Made by a program: the position numbers and the translations under genes
The notes under the pieces: generated by a model
What the model saw: the letters and a program-made list of their open reading frames with translations, nothing else
Database searches by the model: none
What the model was told of the DNA's origin: nothing
Part shown: one piece after another, positions 36,581-45,672 of the stretch
Layout of the letters: each line of letters opens with the position of its first letter
Numbering within the stretch: position 1 is the stretch's first letter
Origin: Oceanisphaera marina
GTDB lineage: Bacteria > Pseudomonadota > Gammaproteobacteria > Enterobacterales > Aeromonadaceae
DNA: 49,490 bases
Assembly (NCBI RefSeq): GCF_014643915.1
Contig: NZ_BMKE01000025.1
Location: 1-49,490 of the forward strand
Direction of reading: 5' to 3'

Positions 36581-37986
36581 TAATACAGCGGCCGTTTTTC
36601 GGCCTGGCCGAAGCGCAGGTAATGATAAAGCGGGTTAAAGCCGGCGACGGCCACATCCGGGTTAGCATTCAGATAATCTCGGCTGTCGAAATCGGGGCTG
36701 GGGTTGCGCCCTTCAAATCCGCCGCATTTCAGGTAGTGCAGGGCCGGGTTGTTAGTAAACACCTTGTCGGCGGCCACATCGGGATATTGCTTGAGATACC
36801 ATTCGGCATTGAACAAAGGCGACGCAGCCAGCTCGGCGGCTTTGCGCTGCAGTTTTTTCTTTTCTACCCGTTTTTTAAGCTGAGTTTTGAAGGAAGCAGC
36901 CAGCCTGGGTGAGGCCGGCTTGTCCTCGGCCGGCAACGCGGGAGCATGCTCCCGCTCGGACGGAAGCTGCTCGGAAACAAAATGTTTTTCCAGCTCTTCC
37001 TGCACGCAGAATAACTGTTCCAGCAGCAGGACATTTTCTTGCTGAAGATCATCGACAAGAGCTTGGTGCTTCCTCACCTGTTCAGTGCGTGTAGCTTTTT
37101 CCTGGGAAAGTAGTTTCTCAGAACGTTGGAGGGCAACTTCCAACTCCTTGTTCCGGGCTGTTTGTTGCCGGAGTAAGAATTGTTGTTGTTCCAGTTCACT
37201 ACGGTTTTGTTGCTGGGTTTGCAAGTTGCTTTCAAGCGTTTCCTGGACTTGGTGTAACTGCTCCAGCAACAGGGTGTTCTCTTGCTGCAATTCCACCAGT
37301 GCAGACTGGGCAGTGTTTTTTTCATCAGTAAGGCGGGCAAGGTGCTGTTGCTGTTGTTGCAACTGCTGCTCGGCATGCTGCAGCCCGGTACGGGCTTGCT
37401 GACCTGCCTGCATGTTTGCTACCAGCTGGTTGAGCTCGGTGAGGGGGATGTGTGCAGAGGCCTCATCTTCCAGCGGCTGAGCCAGGGCGGCGAGTTGTTG
37501 TTCCTGCGTATTCAGCTCTGCTGAGCTCGAGCGCAGGCTTTGCGCCACCAGGTGGTGCAGCACGGCCACCGGGTGCTCAATGGCTGAGACGGAAGGTGTT
37601 GCTACTTCCAGTTCGGGCCAGCGCTGGGTGCACAGGGTTTTAAATAATTGCGGGGCGGCCAGCACCTCCACCAGGCTGAACAGCAACACCTGGCCGCGAT
37701 ATTGTTTGCAAAAGCGCACCAACTGGGCCGTGTTGTGTCGCCACAGTGACACCGCCTGCGAAGGCTCTGTACCCACGTTGGCAGCCTGCTCCAATGCCAA
37801 GTGTAACGGAGCATACAGCACCACGGCACCGGTGTGATCCTCGGCCAGTTGTTGCTCCAGCTGCCCAAGGGCAGTGGCATTTTCCAAACCGGTGACGGTG
37901 AGAGCCGTGCCTGGGGTGAGCTGCCGTAACACGGGGGCAGCCAGCTGCCAGTTGCAAAATGCCGCGGCGGCAAGGGTTAAATTCAT
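36580..37986 (-). CDS. Coiled-coil protein with two C-terminal YPDV modules
   Basis: The start is placed at ATG 37986 (MNLTLAAAAFCNW), chosen for the AGGAG close upstream; the longer frame to 38073 begins inside an old ugd fragment. Of 468 residues, ~1-160 form a globular domain of unknown type. Residues ~190-350 are a long Gln/Glu/Leu-rich coiled coil (QQQQHLARLTDEKNT, NTLLLEQLHQVQETLESNLQTQ, repeated as ENVLLLEQLFCVQEELEKHF). The C-terminus holds two tandem copies of the motif also in the neighbouring double glycosyltransferase (WYLKQYPDVAADKVFTNN, DYLNANPDVAVAGFNPLYHYLRFG). A scaffold or chain-length role for the glycosyltransferase is plausible but is inference. Confidence 0.75.
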   Translation of the reverse strand: MNLTLAAAAFCNWQLAAPVLRQLTPGTALTVTGLENATALGQLEQQLAEDHTGAVVLYAPLHLALEQAANVGTEPSQAVSLWRHNTAQLVRFCKQYRGQVLLFSLVEVLAAPQLFKTLCTQRWPELEVATPSVSAIEHPVAVLHHLVAQSLRSSSAELNTQEQQLAALAQPLEDEASAHIPLTELNQLVANMQAGQQARTGLQHAEQQLQQQQQHLARLTDEKNTAQSALVELQQENTLLLEQLHQVQETLESNLQTQQQNRSELEQQQFLLRQQTARNKELEVALQRSEKLLSQEKATRTEQVRKHQALVDDLQQENVLLLEQLFCVQEELEKHFVSEQLPSEREHAPALPAEDKPASPRLAASFKTQLKKRVEKKKLQRKAAELAASPLFNAEWYLKQYPDVAADKVFTNNPALHYLKCGGFEGRNPSPDFDSRDYLNANPDVAVAGFNPLYHYLRFGQAEKRPLY

Positions 37987-38046
37987 GCGTGCTCCTGCAA
38001 AAGTGTTTGTTGTGCCAGTGCTGCTTGAGCAGCGCTGGCTAACAAT

Positions 38047-38121
38047 ATCCCGGGTGTATACCTTCTTGGCCACATCTTGTAAATCGGCCTGCTGCCGGTT
38101 GGCGAGAATAACATCGGCCGG
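38047..38121 (-). pseudogene. ugd: 3' remnant of UDP-glucose 6-dehydrogenase (ugd)
   Basis: The minus-strand reading PADVILANRQQADLQDVAKK then VYTRDIV matches the extreme C-terminus of UDP-glucose/GDP-mannose dehydrogenases (typically ADVI-ANR...L-DV-DKVYTRDLF). Only ~25 codons remain, after an in-frame TAA at 38122-38124, and the native end is replaced (SQRCSSST...). It implies that a ugd gene once lay between glmM and the coiled-coil gene and was removed by deletion. Confidence 0.75.
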
Positions 38122-38185
38122 TTAAAGAGGTGGGAGGTATATCAATAACGACAAAAATGTTTTTCTACTTTAACGTGCTAAATGC

Positions 38186-39508
38186 TTATACCGCTTCGGC
38201 AATATATTCCGCCAGTTCATTCACCAGCTGTCTATTCGCACCTTCCACCATCACCCGGACAAGCGGCTCGGTGCCGGACTTGCGCAACAACACACGCCCA
38301 TTGTCGGCAAGCTTAACTTCTGCTTCACTCACCCGCTGTTTAACCGTATCGCTTTCCAGCGGGTTGCTGCCGGGGGCAAAACGCACATTCACCAAGCGCT
38401 GGGGGAACAGCACGAGATCACGGCGCAGTTCATTTAACGTCAGGCCCTGGCCAACGGAGGCTTTAAGCACCTGCAGGGCGGCGATAATGCCGTCTCCGGT
38501 GCTGTTGTGATCCAGGCTGATGATGTGCCCCGAGTTTTCACCGCCCAGTTTCCAGCCGTATTGTTGCAACTGCTCCATCACATAACGGTCGCCCACCTTG
38601 GCGCGCACAAAGGGAATATTATGCTCGGCCAGGGCCAGCTCCAGTGCCATGTTGGTCATAAGCGTGCCCACCACGCCACCGCCCAAAGTGCCCTGGCGGC
38701 TGGCATGTTGCGCCAAAATGAACAGCAGTTCGTCGCCATCCAGTAGCTCACCGGTGTGATCCACCATGGCCAGGCGATCGCCGTCGCCATCAAAGGCAAT
38801 ACCCAGGTCGGCACGGTATTGTTTAACGGCGGCAATTAGTGCCTCAGGCGCGGTAGAGCCGACTTGCTCGTTGATGTTTAATCCATTTGGGCTGGCGCCA
38901 ATGGTAATCACTTCTGCGCCCAGTTCCTGAAACACCGCCGGGGCAATGTGGTAGGTGGCACCGTGGGCGCAGTCCAGCACAATGCGTAAGCCCTCAAGGC
39001 TGAGCTCGGTTGAAAAAGTGCTCTTGCAAAACTCAATATAACGGCCGGCGGCGTCGGTAATGCGGCGGGCTTTGCCCAGTTTGTTAGATGCCACGCAGTC
39101 CATGGGTTGATCCATCATGGCCTCAATGGCCAGCTCTACTTCATCGGGCAGCTTGGTGCCGTTATGAGAGAAAAACTTGATGCCGTTATCGTAATACGGG
39201 TTGTGCGAGGCGCTGATCACAATGCCGGCCTCGGCCCGAAAGGTGCGGGTAAGGTAGGCAATGGCCGGGGTAGGCATGGGGCCGAGCAGGGCGGCATTTA
39301 ACCCCGCAGCAGAAAGGCCGGCCTCGAGTGCCGACTCCAGCATATAGCCGGAAATACGCGTGTCTTTGCCGATCAGCACAGTTTTAGTGCCGGTTTGCGA
39401 CAGCACCTTGCCGGCGGCCCAGCCCAGCTTCATTACAAATTCAGGAGTAATGGGATAATGGCCGACCTTGCCGCGAACGCCGTCGGTGCCGAAGTATTTT
39501 CTGGTCAT
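38186..39508 (-). CDS. glmM: Phosphoglucosamine mutase (GlmM family)
   Basis: This enzyme converts glucosamine-6-phosphate to glucosamine-1-phosphate on the way to UDP-GlcNAc. The 440 residues contain [10 protein letters not shown], the phosphoserine loop [15 protein letters not shown] (Ser101), the metal loop [21 protein letters not shown], and the phosphate-binding [15 protein letters not shown] near the end. E. coli GlmM is 445 residues. The essential glmM is usually near folP/ftsH, so this copy in a polysaccharide locus may be a second, pathway-dedicated one; that cannot be confirmed from this window. Confidence 0.95.
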   Translation of the reverse strand: MTRKYFGTDGVRGKVGHYPITPEFVMKLGWAAGKVLSQTGTKTVLIGKDTRISGYMLESALEAGLSAAGLNAALLGPMPTPAIAYLTRTFRAEAGIVISASHNPYYDNGIKFFSHNGTKLPDEVELAIEAMMDQPMDCVASNKLGKARRITDAAGRYIEFCKSTFSTELSLEGLRIVLDCAHGATYHIAPAVFQELGAEVITIGASPNGLNINEQVGSTAPEALIAAVKQYRADLGIAFDGDGDRLAMVDHTGELLDGDELLFILAQHASRQGTLGGGVVGTLMTNMALELALAEHNIPFVRAKVGDRYVMEQLQQYGWKLGGENSGHIISLDHNSTGDGIIAALQVLKASVGQGLTLNELRRDLVLFPQRLVNVRFAPGSNPLESDTVKQRVSEAEVKLADNGRVLLRKSGTEPLVRVMVEGANRQLVNELAEYIAEAV

Positions 39509-39546
39509 GGTTATTCTCTGCTAATAGAAAACTAAATTTTTAAAAA

Positions 39547-40305
39547 CTAAATGCGCTCAGGAAAGCCAGATACGAACTCGGCAAGCATTTGCTCGTCAGG
39601 TTGCAAGCCCTTTACTTGGTAGGTAATGATAAATGCCATGGCAAAAAATTCATAGCGGGCATGGCCCAGCAAAGTTTTTCTACCCAGTATTTTTAATAGC
39701 TTTCTGCTTTCTCTATTCCAAAATCCATTGCGCATTAGACTGCGCTTGGGTCGCTTGATATTGAGGTGATAGATAGAGTCCACCATTAGCACCTCTAATT
39801 CGGCGATCAAGCCTTTAAATTCCATATCTAACACCACACCCTGCAACGTCAGCATAATGCTGGAAATGCGTTTTTGATCCTGCTCGCTAAGTTGGTAGCC
39901 TTTGGGTAATGGCACTTGCTGGCTAATTAATAACCCTGAATTAATCCAGGATAAATAGGCCTGCATGAGTTGTAGATGAAAGCGCACCTTTTCACTCAAC
40001 CATAACTTGTGTGAACTGATCAGTTGTTCGAAAGATCGTTGAAATTCATGGAAACATTCAAGATCACCAAATATCTTGGCATACTGCATAAGCGAAGGGG
40101 AGGGTACTGGCAGTTCAGTTTGTTCAAGAAGTGCAATGTATTTTTTTGCTTCTTGTTCAGGCATTTGTACTGAGTAGGAGATATCTTCAAGCCTGGATAA
40201 TATGACCTGTTCGCTATTTATCCGCTTTTCTAGAATCACTCCGGCAACCCGAGTGACTTCATCCCGTTTCTTAAGATAAAAAGTAGTAACCAAAGCGATA
40301 GCCAA
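39547..40305 (-). CDS. Hypothetical membrane-anchored protein
   Basis: No family is recognised. The protein of about 252 residues is predicted to be mostly helical (LEDISYSVQMPEQEAKKYIALLEQ, FHLQLMQAYLSWINSG), with a hydrophobic stretch at the very N-terminus (AIALVTTFYLKKRDE). The only near-conventional start is TTG 40305. The frame is open ~25 codons further up (LFLWQALASGFSTILAALAIALV...), completing a convincing membrane helix, but no ATG/GTG occurs before an in-frame TAA near 40388. Either the start is unusual or the 5' end has been lost. GC is lower than that of the flanking sugar genes. Confidence 0.55.
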   Translation of the reverse strand: MAIALVTTFYLKKRDEVTRVAGVILEKRINSEQVILSRLEDISYSVQMPEQEAKKYIALLEQTELPVPSPSLMQYAKIFGDLECFHEFQRSFEQLISSHKLWLSEKVRFHLQLMQAYLSWINSGLLISQQVPLPKGYQLSEQDQKRISSIMLTLQGVVLDMEFKGLIAELEVLMVDSIYHLNIKRPKRSLMRNGFWNRESRKLLKILGRKTLLGHARYEFFAMAFIITYQVKGLQPDEQMLAEFVSGFPERI

Positions 40306-40484
40306 TGCCGCCAGTATAGTTGAAAAACCGGATGCTAAAGCTTGCCAAAGAAAGAGAGGATATCCTAAATATTCGTCGATGACTTACTTCCTTGAGTTTA
40401 GGTGACAACTATATAAGAACATTTTTTGCTGCGCCTTTCTATAGAATGCACGGGGAAGGCAATAGATATTTTATTGTGACGAGT

Positions 40485-41087
40485 CTAACTCTCGGTATCT
40501 GTAAGAGCTAAGCGAAGTTGTTTAATATTATCTGCTGATTCCCATTCACGGGCACTTGGGTGCATAACACCAAAATGAACCTTGCAATTAATGCCCTGTA
40601 CCGACTTAACAAAGTTACTCGCAACATGACCGAGAGGAATGATGACCTTTGTTTTATCTGCAATCATGTTTCTCAAACGTTCAGAGAAATCATTGCACAG
40701 CTTGCTCTCAACACCTTCTCTAGGCTTGTATACAGTTTGGGTGTGTTTTTGGAGTCTGTTCTTAATTTCTGCTAAAGCGTCAACCATTTTTGAGTTGCAG
40801 GCTTGCTGACAATAAAAATTTTTGTCTAAGGGGAAAGGTGATGCATTCATTATAGAGATATTCAGTATTTCGCCACTTTTTATTAAGCATCCTAATGGTT
40901 TGTTTGGTATATCATTAGGGATAGCTCCCACACGTTTTAATAGAGACAATAACCTGGTTCCCGCTTGCCCCGCAATAGGGTGGGAATGTATATACTCATC
41001 TTTATGTGGAGACTCTAAAATGAAAATAATTTGGCTTATGTTGTTTTTAGATGTTAGGTCGTCCACTTTGAATTTACATAAGCCCAT
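40485..41087 (-). CDS. Uracil-DNA-glycosylase-fold-like protein (tentative)
   Basis: This protein of about 200 residues starts MGLCKFKVDDL; a start at 41150 is also possible and would overlap the upstream gene. Features resembling the UDG superfamily are an early strand with acidic/Pro residues (QIIFILESPHKDEY), a middle strand-turn (IIPLGHVASNFV), and a late VHFGVMHPSAREW, which mimics the family's motif 2 (HPS). The resemblance is pattern-level only. It could be a base-excision enzyme, a nucleotide-modifying enzyme of a defence system, or an unrelated fold. Low GC, in the four-gene accessory block. Confidence 0.5.
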   Translation of the reverse strand: MGLCKFKVDDLTSKNNISQIIFILESPHKDEYIHSHPIAGQAGTRLLSLLKRVGAIPNDIPNKPLGCLIKSGEILNISIMNASPFPLDKNFYCQQACNSKMVDALAEIKNRLQKHTQTVYKPREGVESKLCNDFSERLRNMIADKTKVIIPLGHVASNFVKSVQGINCKVHFGVMHPSAREWESADNIKQLRLALTDTES

Positions 41088-41113
41088 AGTTATATCTTGG
41101 TTACCATTTAATG

Positions 41114-41353
41114 TCAGTTTGAGCGTCCGCTGCCATTGCAACAGCCACAAGTGTTGCCGGAGGGTAATGCCGATATGGTGTTAAACCTTCCGCTTTTATT
41201 TACACTATCTAACAAAGCGAATTCATACTTTTTTTCGATCTTTATTGTGTAATATTCGCCATCGTTACCTTTAACTGTATAGCTTTTCTCTAATTTTTCC
41301 TCGCCAGACTTTGCGAACTCTATGATAGCCTGCTCTATAACTTTATTGTTCAT
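41114..41353 (-). CDS. Small hypothetical protein with Cys-rich C-terminus
   Basis: The 79 residues start at ATG 41353, chosen because AAGGAGAAAAAC lies directly upstream (MNNKVIEQAIIEFAKSG). The core is charged (YYTIKIEKKYEFALLDS) and the end is TCGCCNGSGRSN, with three cysteines that could bind metal. No family recognised. It overlaps the possible longer start of the UDG-like gene and lies 14 bases after the DUF4760-like gene. Confidence 0.6.
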   Translation of the reverse strand: MNNKVIEQAIIEFAKSGEEKLEKSYTVKGNDGEYYTIKIEKKYEFALLDSVNKSGRFNTISALPSGNTCGCCNGSGRSN

Positions 41354-41366
41354 GTTTTTCTCCTTT

Positions 41367-41804
41367 TTATGTTTTGCGCATTTTGTCACTTGATAAACGT
41401 TCGTTTTCCAGGTTCTGATAGAATTGGAAGGCCGCTCGATTATCTCTCAGTAGTTTTTTTCCGTCAACATCGAGCCCTGGTATGTTTACGCATCTCTCAA
41501 CAGATTCATAATGCATCATAAATTGTTCTTTGAATGTTCGGCGTATGACTTGCTCATCAATCATACCGCCTTCGCAACATAAAGCTACTAATTCAAGAGT
41601 GTTAACCACCTTTATTATGTCAGGCGTAATCGGTGCTGTAGGGTTAACTTCACTCAACGTCGCCATGTGTTCCCATAACGGTAACAGCAATTGTCGTTGA
41701 GATAGTAACTTTTGGTTTTGATGTACTTTATATGCAACAAAAATACCAGCAGAAGCAGCTGTGCCTGATAACAAAGCCCCAATAGCAGTGATTACTTCTA
41801 ACAT
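41367..41804 (-). CDS. DUF4760-like membrane-anchored protein
   Basis: This protein of 145 residues has one N-terminal membrane helix (MLEVITAIGALLSGTAASAGIFVAYKV), then a charged helical domain (HQNQKLLSQRQLLLPLWEHM, RTFKEQFMMHYESVERCV). The layout matches small DUF4760-type proteins, which are often found in mobile or defence-like neighbourhoods; no function is established. It is first of the four accessory genes in transcription order. Confidence 0.6.
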   Translation of the reverse strand: MLEVITAIGALLSGTAASAGIFVAYKVHQNQKLLSQRQLLLPLWEHMATLSEVNPTAPITPDIIKVVNTLELVALCCEGGMIDEQVIRRTFKEQFMMHYESVERCVNIPGLDVDGKKLLRDNRAAFQFYQNLENERLSSDKMRKT

Positions 41805-41879
41805 TATACCTTCTAAATGTCGAGGTTGGCTTATATGAAGAGGTTTTTAGGGCGGCTACTTGTAGTGCTACCCAAAAAC

Positions 41880-42746
41880 TCAGCCCTTGTTTGAGATGTT
41901 TGGCAATGAAAAGTCCAAACCTTGAACAAGTCCAGGGAGGTGTTCATCAGCGTTGTAATTTGAGGTTGCTGGCATTAGAGCTGACGATGATACAAGAGCA
42001 TTAGACCGGGTTAATCGTCCTAATCCTTTTTCTAGTGGAAAATATTCGGCATTAAAGCCGTATTTTTCTGCCCAATGGTTACAGATGTCTTTTTCTTCCT
42101 GGCGAATAGTATCGTCCATCCACACTTCTGCGTGTTGCGATAGCTTATCAGCCAAGGCTAATAGTGCTGGATAACGACTGAATAAACAAGTCGCACCCGG
42201 TGGACCATCAACCCACAATAAATCTACATTTTCGACGCCATCAAGCAGAGAAGTCAGATACCAACGAGAGGGTTTTTCAGCGTCTTCCGGATTAAGGTGT
42301 TCACCTTGCCAAGCCTCCAGCTCACCGATTCGCAGATCAACCCAGCCTTCCAGGCGCTCCGCCTGCAGGGTATTGAGGGTTTGCGCCCCGTAGTGGTCGC
42401 TATGCTCAATGGAGATCAGCTTGCCTGTACGATTCTGGCGCAGGGCATCGGCAATTACCAAGGTAGAAGCGCCGCTGCCAAATTCGACAATAATCTGGGG
42501 GCAGGTGGCCATAATATGTGAGTGCAGACGAAGCAGTACATCGGGTGATGTTGCCCATCCACGCAGCGGGGGCAATTGACCTTTAATTGTCATTCGACGT
42601 TGGAGCCAGGAAAGGCTTTCCAGTTGGGCGTAGAGACGGTCTTGAACAATAATCAGGTCTCTGTTTGTTTTACCGGCATTTTCTTTGCCTGCTTGAATTA
42701 TGGCTTTTTGTAAGCTTTCAAGTTGAGAGGTTAGGGCTTCATCCAT
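41880..42746 (-). CDS. Class I SAM-dependent methyltransferase
   Basis: The 288 residues comprise an N-terminal coiled region (1-60), then a Rossmann methyltransferase with the AdoMet loop IIVEFGSGASTLVIADAL, KLISIEHSDHYGAQTL, and the motif VDLLWVDGPPGATCLFSRYPAL typical of the Methyltransf_24 group found in polysaccharide clusters. It likely methylates a sugar or its precursor. The gene lies between pgi and the accessory block on the same strand. Confidence 0.83.
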   Translation of the reverse strand: MDEALTSQLESLQKAIIQAGKENAGKTNRDLIIVQDRLYAQLESLSWLQRRMTIKGQLPPLRGWATSPDVLLRLHSHIMATCPQIIVEFGSGASTLVIADALRQNRTGKLISIEHSDHYGAQTLNTLQAERLEGWVDLRIGELEAWQGEHLNPEDAEKPSRWYLTSLLDGVENVDLLWVDGPPGATCLFSRYPALLALADKLSQHAEVWMDDTIRQEEKDICNHWAEKYGFNAEYFPLEKGLGRLTRSNALVSSSALMPATSNYNADEHLPGLVQGLDFSLPNISNKG

Positions 42747-42808
42747 GAATTTTATCCATATAGAAATGATTACGGCAACTGATTATAAATGCTGGCATAA
42801 AAAATGTT

Positions 42809-44479
42809 TTAAGTGCTCCACACATTAATTTGCATTATTAAGTTTTGCGTAGCTGCATCATGATTTAACGCATCCGTCTTGCCCAACAGCGTGTCTACCA
42901 GCCCGCTAGCCAGTTTTTTACCCAGCTCCACGCCCCATTGGTCAAAGCTGTTTACGCTCCACAGCACGCCCTGCACAAAGGTTTTGTGCTCATACAGGGC
43001 AATTAAACTGCCAAGGGTATGAGGGGTCAGCTCCTTGCACAAAATCACTGTGCTGGGGCGATTGCCGGGCATCACCTTGCTGGGCAGCAGCTCGGCAATG
43101 CGCTGTTCGCTCAAGCCTTCTGCTCTCAGCTCGGCTTCTACCTCAGCGGCCGGCTTGCCAAAGGCCAGTGCTTCGGCCTGGGCCAGCATATTGGCCAGCA
43201 ACTTGTGGCGGTGTGCGGGAAAGTCGTAAGGCGAGTTTACAAAACCAATAAACTCCGCTGGCACCACAGTGGTGCCCTGGTGCAGCAGCTGAAAAAACGC
43301 ATGCTGGCTGTTGGAGCCCACATCGCCAAACACAATAGGGCCGGTGGCATAGCTGACCGGGGTGCCCTCAAGCGTTACCGACTTGCCGTTCGACTCCATA
43401 TTCAGCTGCTGCAAAAACGCCGGAAAACGGTGCATCAGCTGGCTGTAGGGGAATACCCCTTCGCTGGCATGGCCCAGTACGTTATGGTTCCAGATGGTTA
43501 ACAATGCCAGCAGCACCGGAATGTTCTGCTCAAGGGGCGTGCTGCGCAGGTGCTCATCCATGGCATGGGCACCGGCCAGCAACTCTTCAAAACGCTCAAA
43601 GCCCACCGCCAGAGCAATGGGCAGGCCAATGGCAGACCACAAAGAAAAACGCCCGCCTACCCAGTCCCAGAACTCAAACATGTTTTCGGCCGCAATGCCA
43701 AACTCCACCACCTTGCGGTGATTGGTAGACACCGCCACAAAATGCTGCTGAATAAGGCTGTCGTCACCACAGGCATTCAGCAGCCACTGGCGGGCAGCCA
43801 GGGCGTTAGACATGGTCTCATCGGTGCCAAAGCTTTTGGACGACACCACAAACAAAGTGGTGGCCGGGTTAAGCCGCTCAAGGGTGGTGGCTAAATGTGC
43901 CGGGTCTATATTCGACACAAAATTCGCGCGAATGCCGGTGGTGCAATAGGGCTTAAGCGCCTCGCACACCATGGCCGGGCCCAGGTCGGAGCCACCAATG
44001 CCAATGTTGACCACATCGGTAACAGGCAGTCCGGTGTAACCCCGCCATTCGCCATTGTGTATGCGCTGGCAAAAGCGCCGCATTTTGGCCAGCTCTGCAT
44101 GCACAACGGGGATGATATTTTCCCCGTTACGCGTCAGCACTGCGTTGGCCGGCATACGTAGTGCTGTGTGCAGCACGGCGCGTTGCTCGGTGGGGTTAAA
44201 CTGGTTATCTGCAAACAGGCCGGCAATGGCCGCAGGTAGGTTCATTTGCCGTGCCAGCTCGCACAGCTGCTGCAGCACAGCAGGGCACACCTGCTGGCGG
44301 GAAAGGTCCACCAGCAACTCCTCACCAACATGAAAAGTCAGCTGCTGCGCACGTTCGCTATTTTCAGCAAAGCGCTCCGCCAGCGTGGGCATGGATTCAG
44401 CGCTGTGTTGCAACGCCTTGAATAAAGGGTGTGTAGATAACGGCACAAGAAGCTCTGTTAAATTATTCGCCAGCGGCAA
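42809..44479 (-). CDS. pgi: Glucose-6-phosphate isomerase
   Basis: Pgi interconverts glucose-6-phosphate and fructose-6-phosphate in the cytoplasm, here feeding both UDP-glucose/dTDP-rhamnose (via Glc-1-P) and amino sugars (via Fru-6-P). The 556 residues include [26 protein letters not shown], signature 1 [27 protein letters not shown], and signature 2 [13 protein letters not shown]. Its start overlaps the galU stop by 17 bp, indicating one operon. Confidence 0.97.
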   Translation of the reverse strand: MPLANNLTELLVPLSTHPLFKALQHSAESMPTLAERFAENSERAQQLTFHVGEELLVDLSRQQVCPAVLQQLCELARQMNLPAAIAGLFADNQFNPTEQRAVLHTALRMPANAVLTRNGENIIPVVHAELAKMRRFCQRIHNGEWRGYTGLPVTDVVNIGIGGSDLGPAMVCEALKPYCTTGIRANFVSNIDPAHLATTLERLNPATTLFVVSSKSFGTDETMSNALAARQWLLNACGDDSLIQQHFVAVSTNHRKVVEFGIAAENMFEFWDWVGGRFSLWSAIGLPIALAVGFERFEELLAGAHAMDEHLRSTPLEQNIPVLLALLTIWNHNVLGHASEGVFPYSQLMHRFPAFLQQLNMESNGKSVTLEGTPVSYATGPIVFGDVGSNSQHAFFQLLHQGTTVVPAEFIGFVNSPYDFPAHRHKLLANMLAQAEALAFGKPAAEVEAELRAEGLSEQRIAELLPSKVMPGNRPSTVILCKELTPHTLGSLIALYEHKTFVQGVLWSVNSFDQWGVELGKKLASGLVDTLLGKTDALNHDAATQNLIMQINVWST

Positions 44480-45374
44480 AAGGCACTACCTTGTTGCCAG
44501 TGTAATTAGGCAGCAGCCTGGCAAAGTCTTCACCCAGCTCAGGGTGGCGCAGGGCATATTCTACATTGGCCTTCATATAGCCCAGCTTACTGCCGCAGTC
44601 GTGGCTTTTGCCTACCATGCGATAAGCATCTACCCGCTCTTGCTGCATCAGCTCTGCGATAGCATCAGTCAGCTGAATTTCATCTCCGGCACCGGGAGGC
44701 GTTTTGGCCAGCAGCGGCCAAATGGCCTTGCTCAGCACATAGCGGCCTACCACCGCCAGGTTGGACGGAGCCAGCTCGGCAGCGGGTTTTTCTACTATGC
44801 CGGTCATGGGTTTGCTTTGATCAACCGCCACCTCGTGGCCCATACAATCCACCACACCATATTGGCTTACCAGGTGCTCTGGCACGGGCTCTACCATAAT
44901 CTGGCTGTTACCCGTTTCTTCAAAGCGTTCACGCATACGGGCCAAGTTATCTTGCGCCAGGTTGCAGGCTGCATCGTCAATTAATACGTCTGGCAAAATA
45001 ACTGCAAACGGCTCATCACCCACCATGGGCTGAGCACACAACACGGCATGGCCCAGCCCTTTGGCAGCACCCTGGCGCACATGCATAATGGTAACGTCAT
45101 TGGGGCAGATAGAACGAACCTCAGCTAAAAGCTGACGCTTTACCCGTTTTTCCAGTGTGGCTTCCAGCTCAAAGCTGGTGTCAAAGTGGTTTTCAATGGA
45201 GTTTTTACTGGAGTGGGTAACCAGCACAATTTCCTTAAAGCCGGCAGCTACTGCTTCGCTTACCACATATTGAATAAGCGGTTTGTCGACAATGGGCAGC
45301 ATTTCCTTCGGTATTGCCTTGGTAGCGGGCAGCATGCGGGTGCCGAGGCCAGCAACGGGAATGATGGCTTTCAT
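44463..45374 (-). CDS. galU: UTP-glucose-1-phosphate uridylyltransferase
   Basis: GalU makes UDP-glucose. The start is placed at ATG 45374 ([27 protein letters not shown]), which gives the canonical N-terminus; the in-frame extension to 45422 runs into the IS element's edge. The 303 residues include ILPDVLIDD and [21 protein letters not shown]. The IS remnant ends only ~40 bases upstream, so the native promoter has been replaced or lies within the IS. Confidence 0.96.
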   Translation of the reverse strand: MKAIIPVAGLGTRMLPATKAIPKEMLPIVDKPLIQYVVSEAVAAGFKEIVLVTHSSKNSIENHFDTSFELEATLEKRVKRQLLAEVRSICPNDVTIMHVRQGAAKGLGHAVLCAQPMVGDEPFAVILPDVLIDDAACNLAQDNLARMRERFEETGNSQIMVEPVPEHLVSQYGVVDCMGHEVAVDQSKPMTGIVEKPAAELAPSNLAVVGRYVLSKAIWPLLAKTPPGAGDEIQLTDAIAELMQQERVDAYRMVGKSHDCGSKLGYMKANVEYALRHPELGEDFARLLPNYTGNKVVPFAAGE

Positions 45375-45414
45375 GTTATTTTTATCCCTTGTTATGTGCG
45401 AGTTAATTGTTGGA

Positions 45415-45672
45415 CAGGGCAAGATTACGAAACCCCCAGTCCTGCCAAGACGTGCGACAGGTAGGCGTTGTTTCGGCTTGCCCGCTTTTGCTTGCTTTTC
45501 ATCCCGGCCTTGAAGCTGGTGTCTCCCTTCAATGCATTGAAGGCGATATGCTGGATAACGGCCATGTTTTCGCCGGCCTGCTCGCAGCGGATGCGACAGT
45601 CGTCTTCACGCATGCCCACGTCAAGCTGCCAGTGCACTGGGATTCTATCGACCAGTGGGAGCGGCTCGCTTC
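45415..45672 (-). mobile_element. ISAs1-family remnant (3' end only)
   Basis: The fragment opens with the terminal repeat CAGGGCAAGATTACGAAACC and encodes the last ~70 residues of an ISAs1 transposase ([20 protein letters not shown]...[20 protein letters not shown]). It is about 80% identical to the corresponding part of the adjacent copy. It is cut where the next copy's own end begins (CAGGATAAGATTACGAAC, 45673). Confidence 0.88.
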
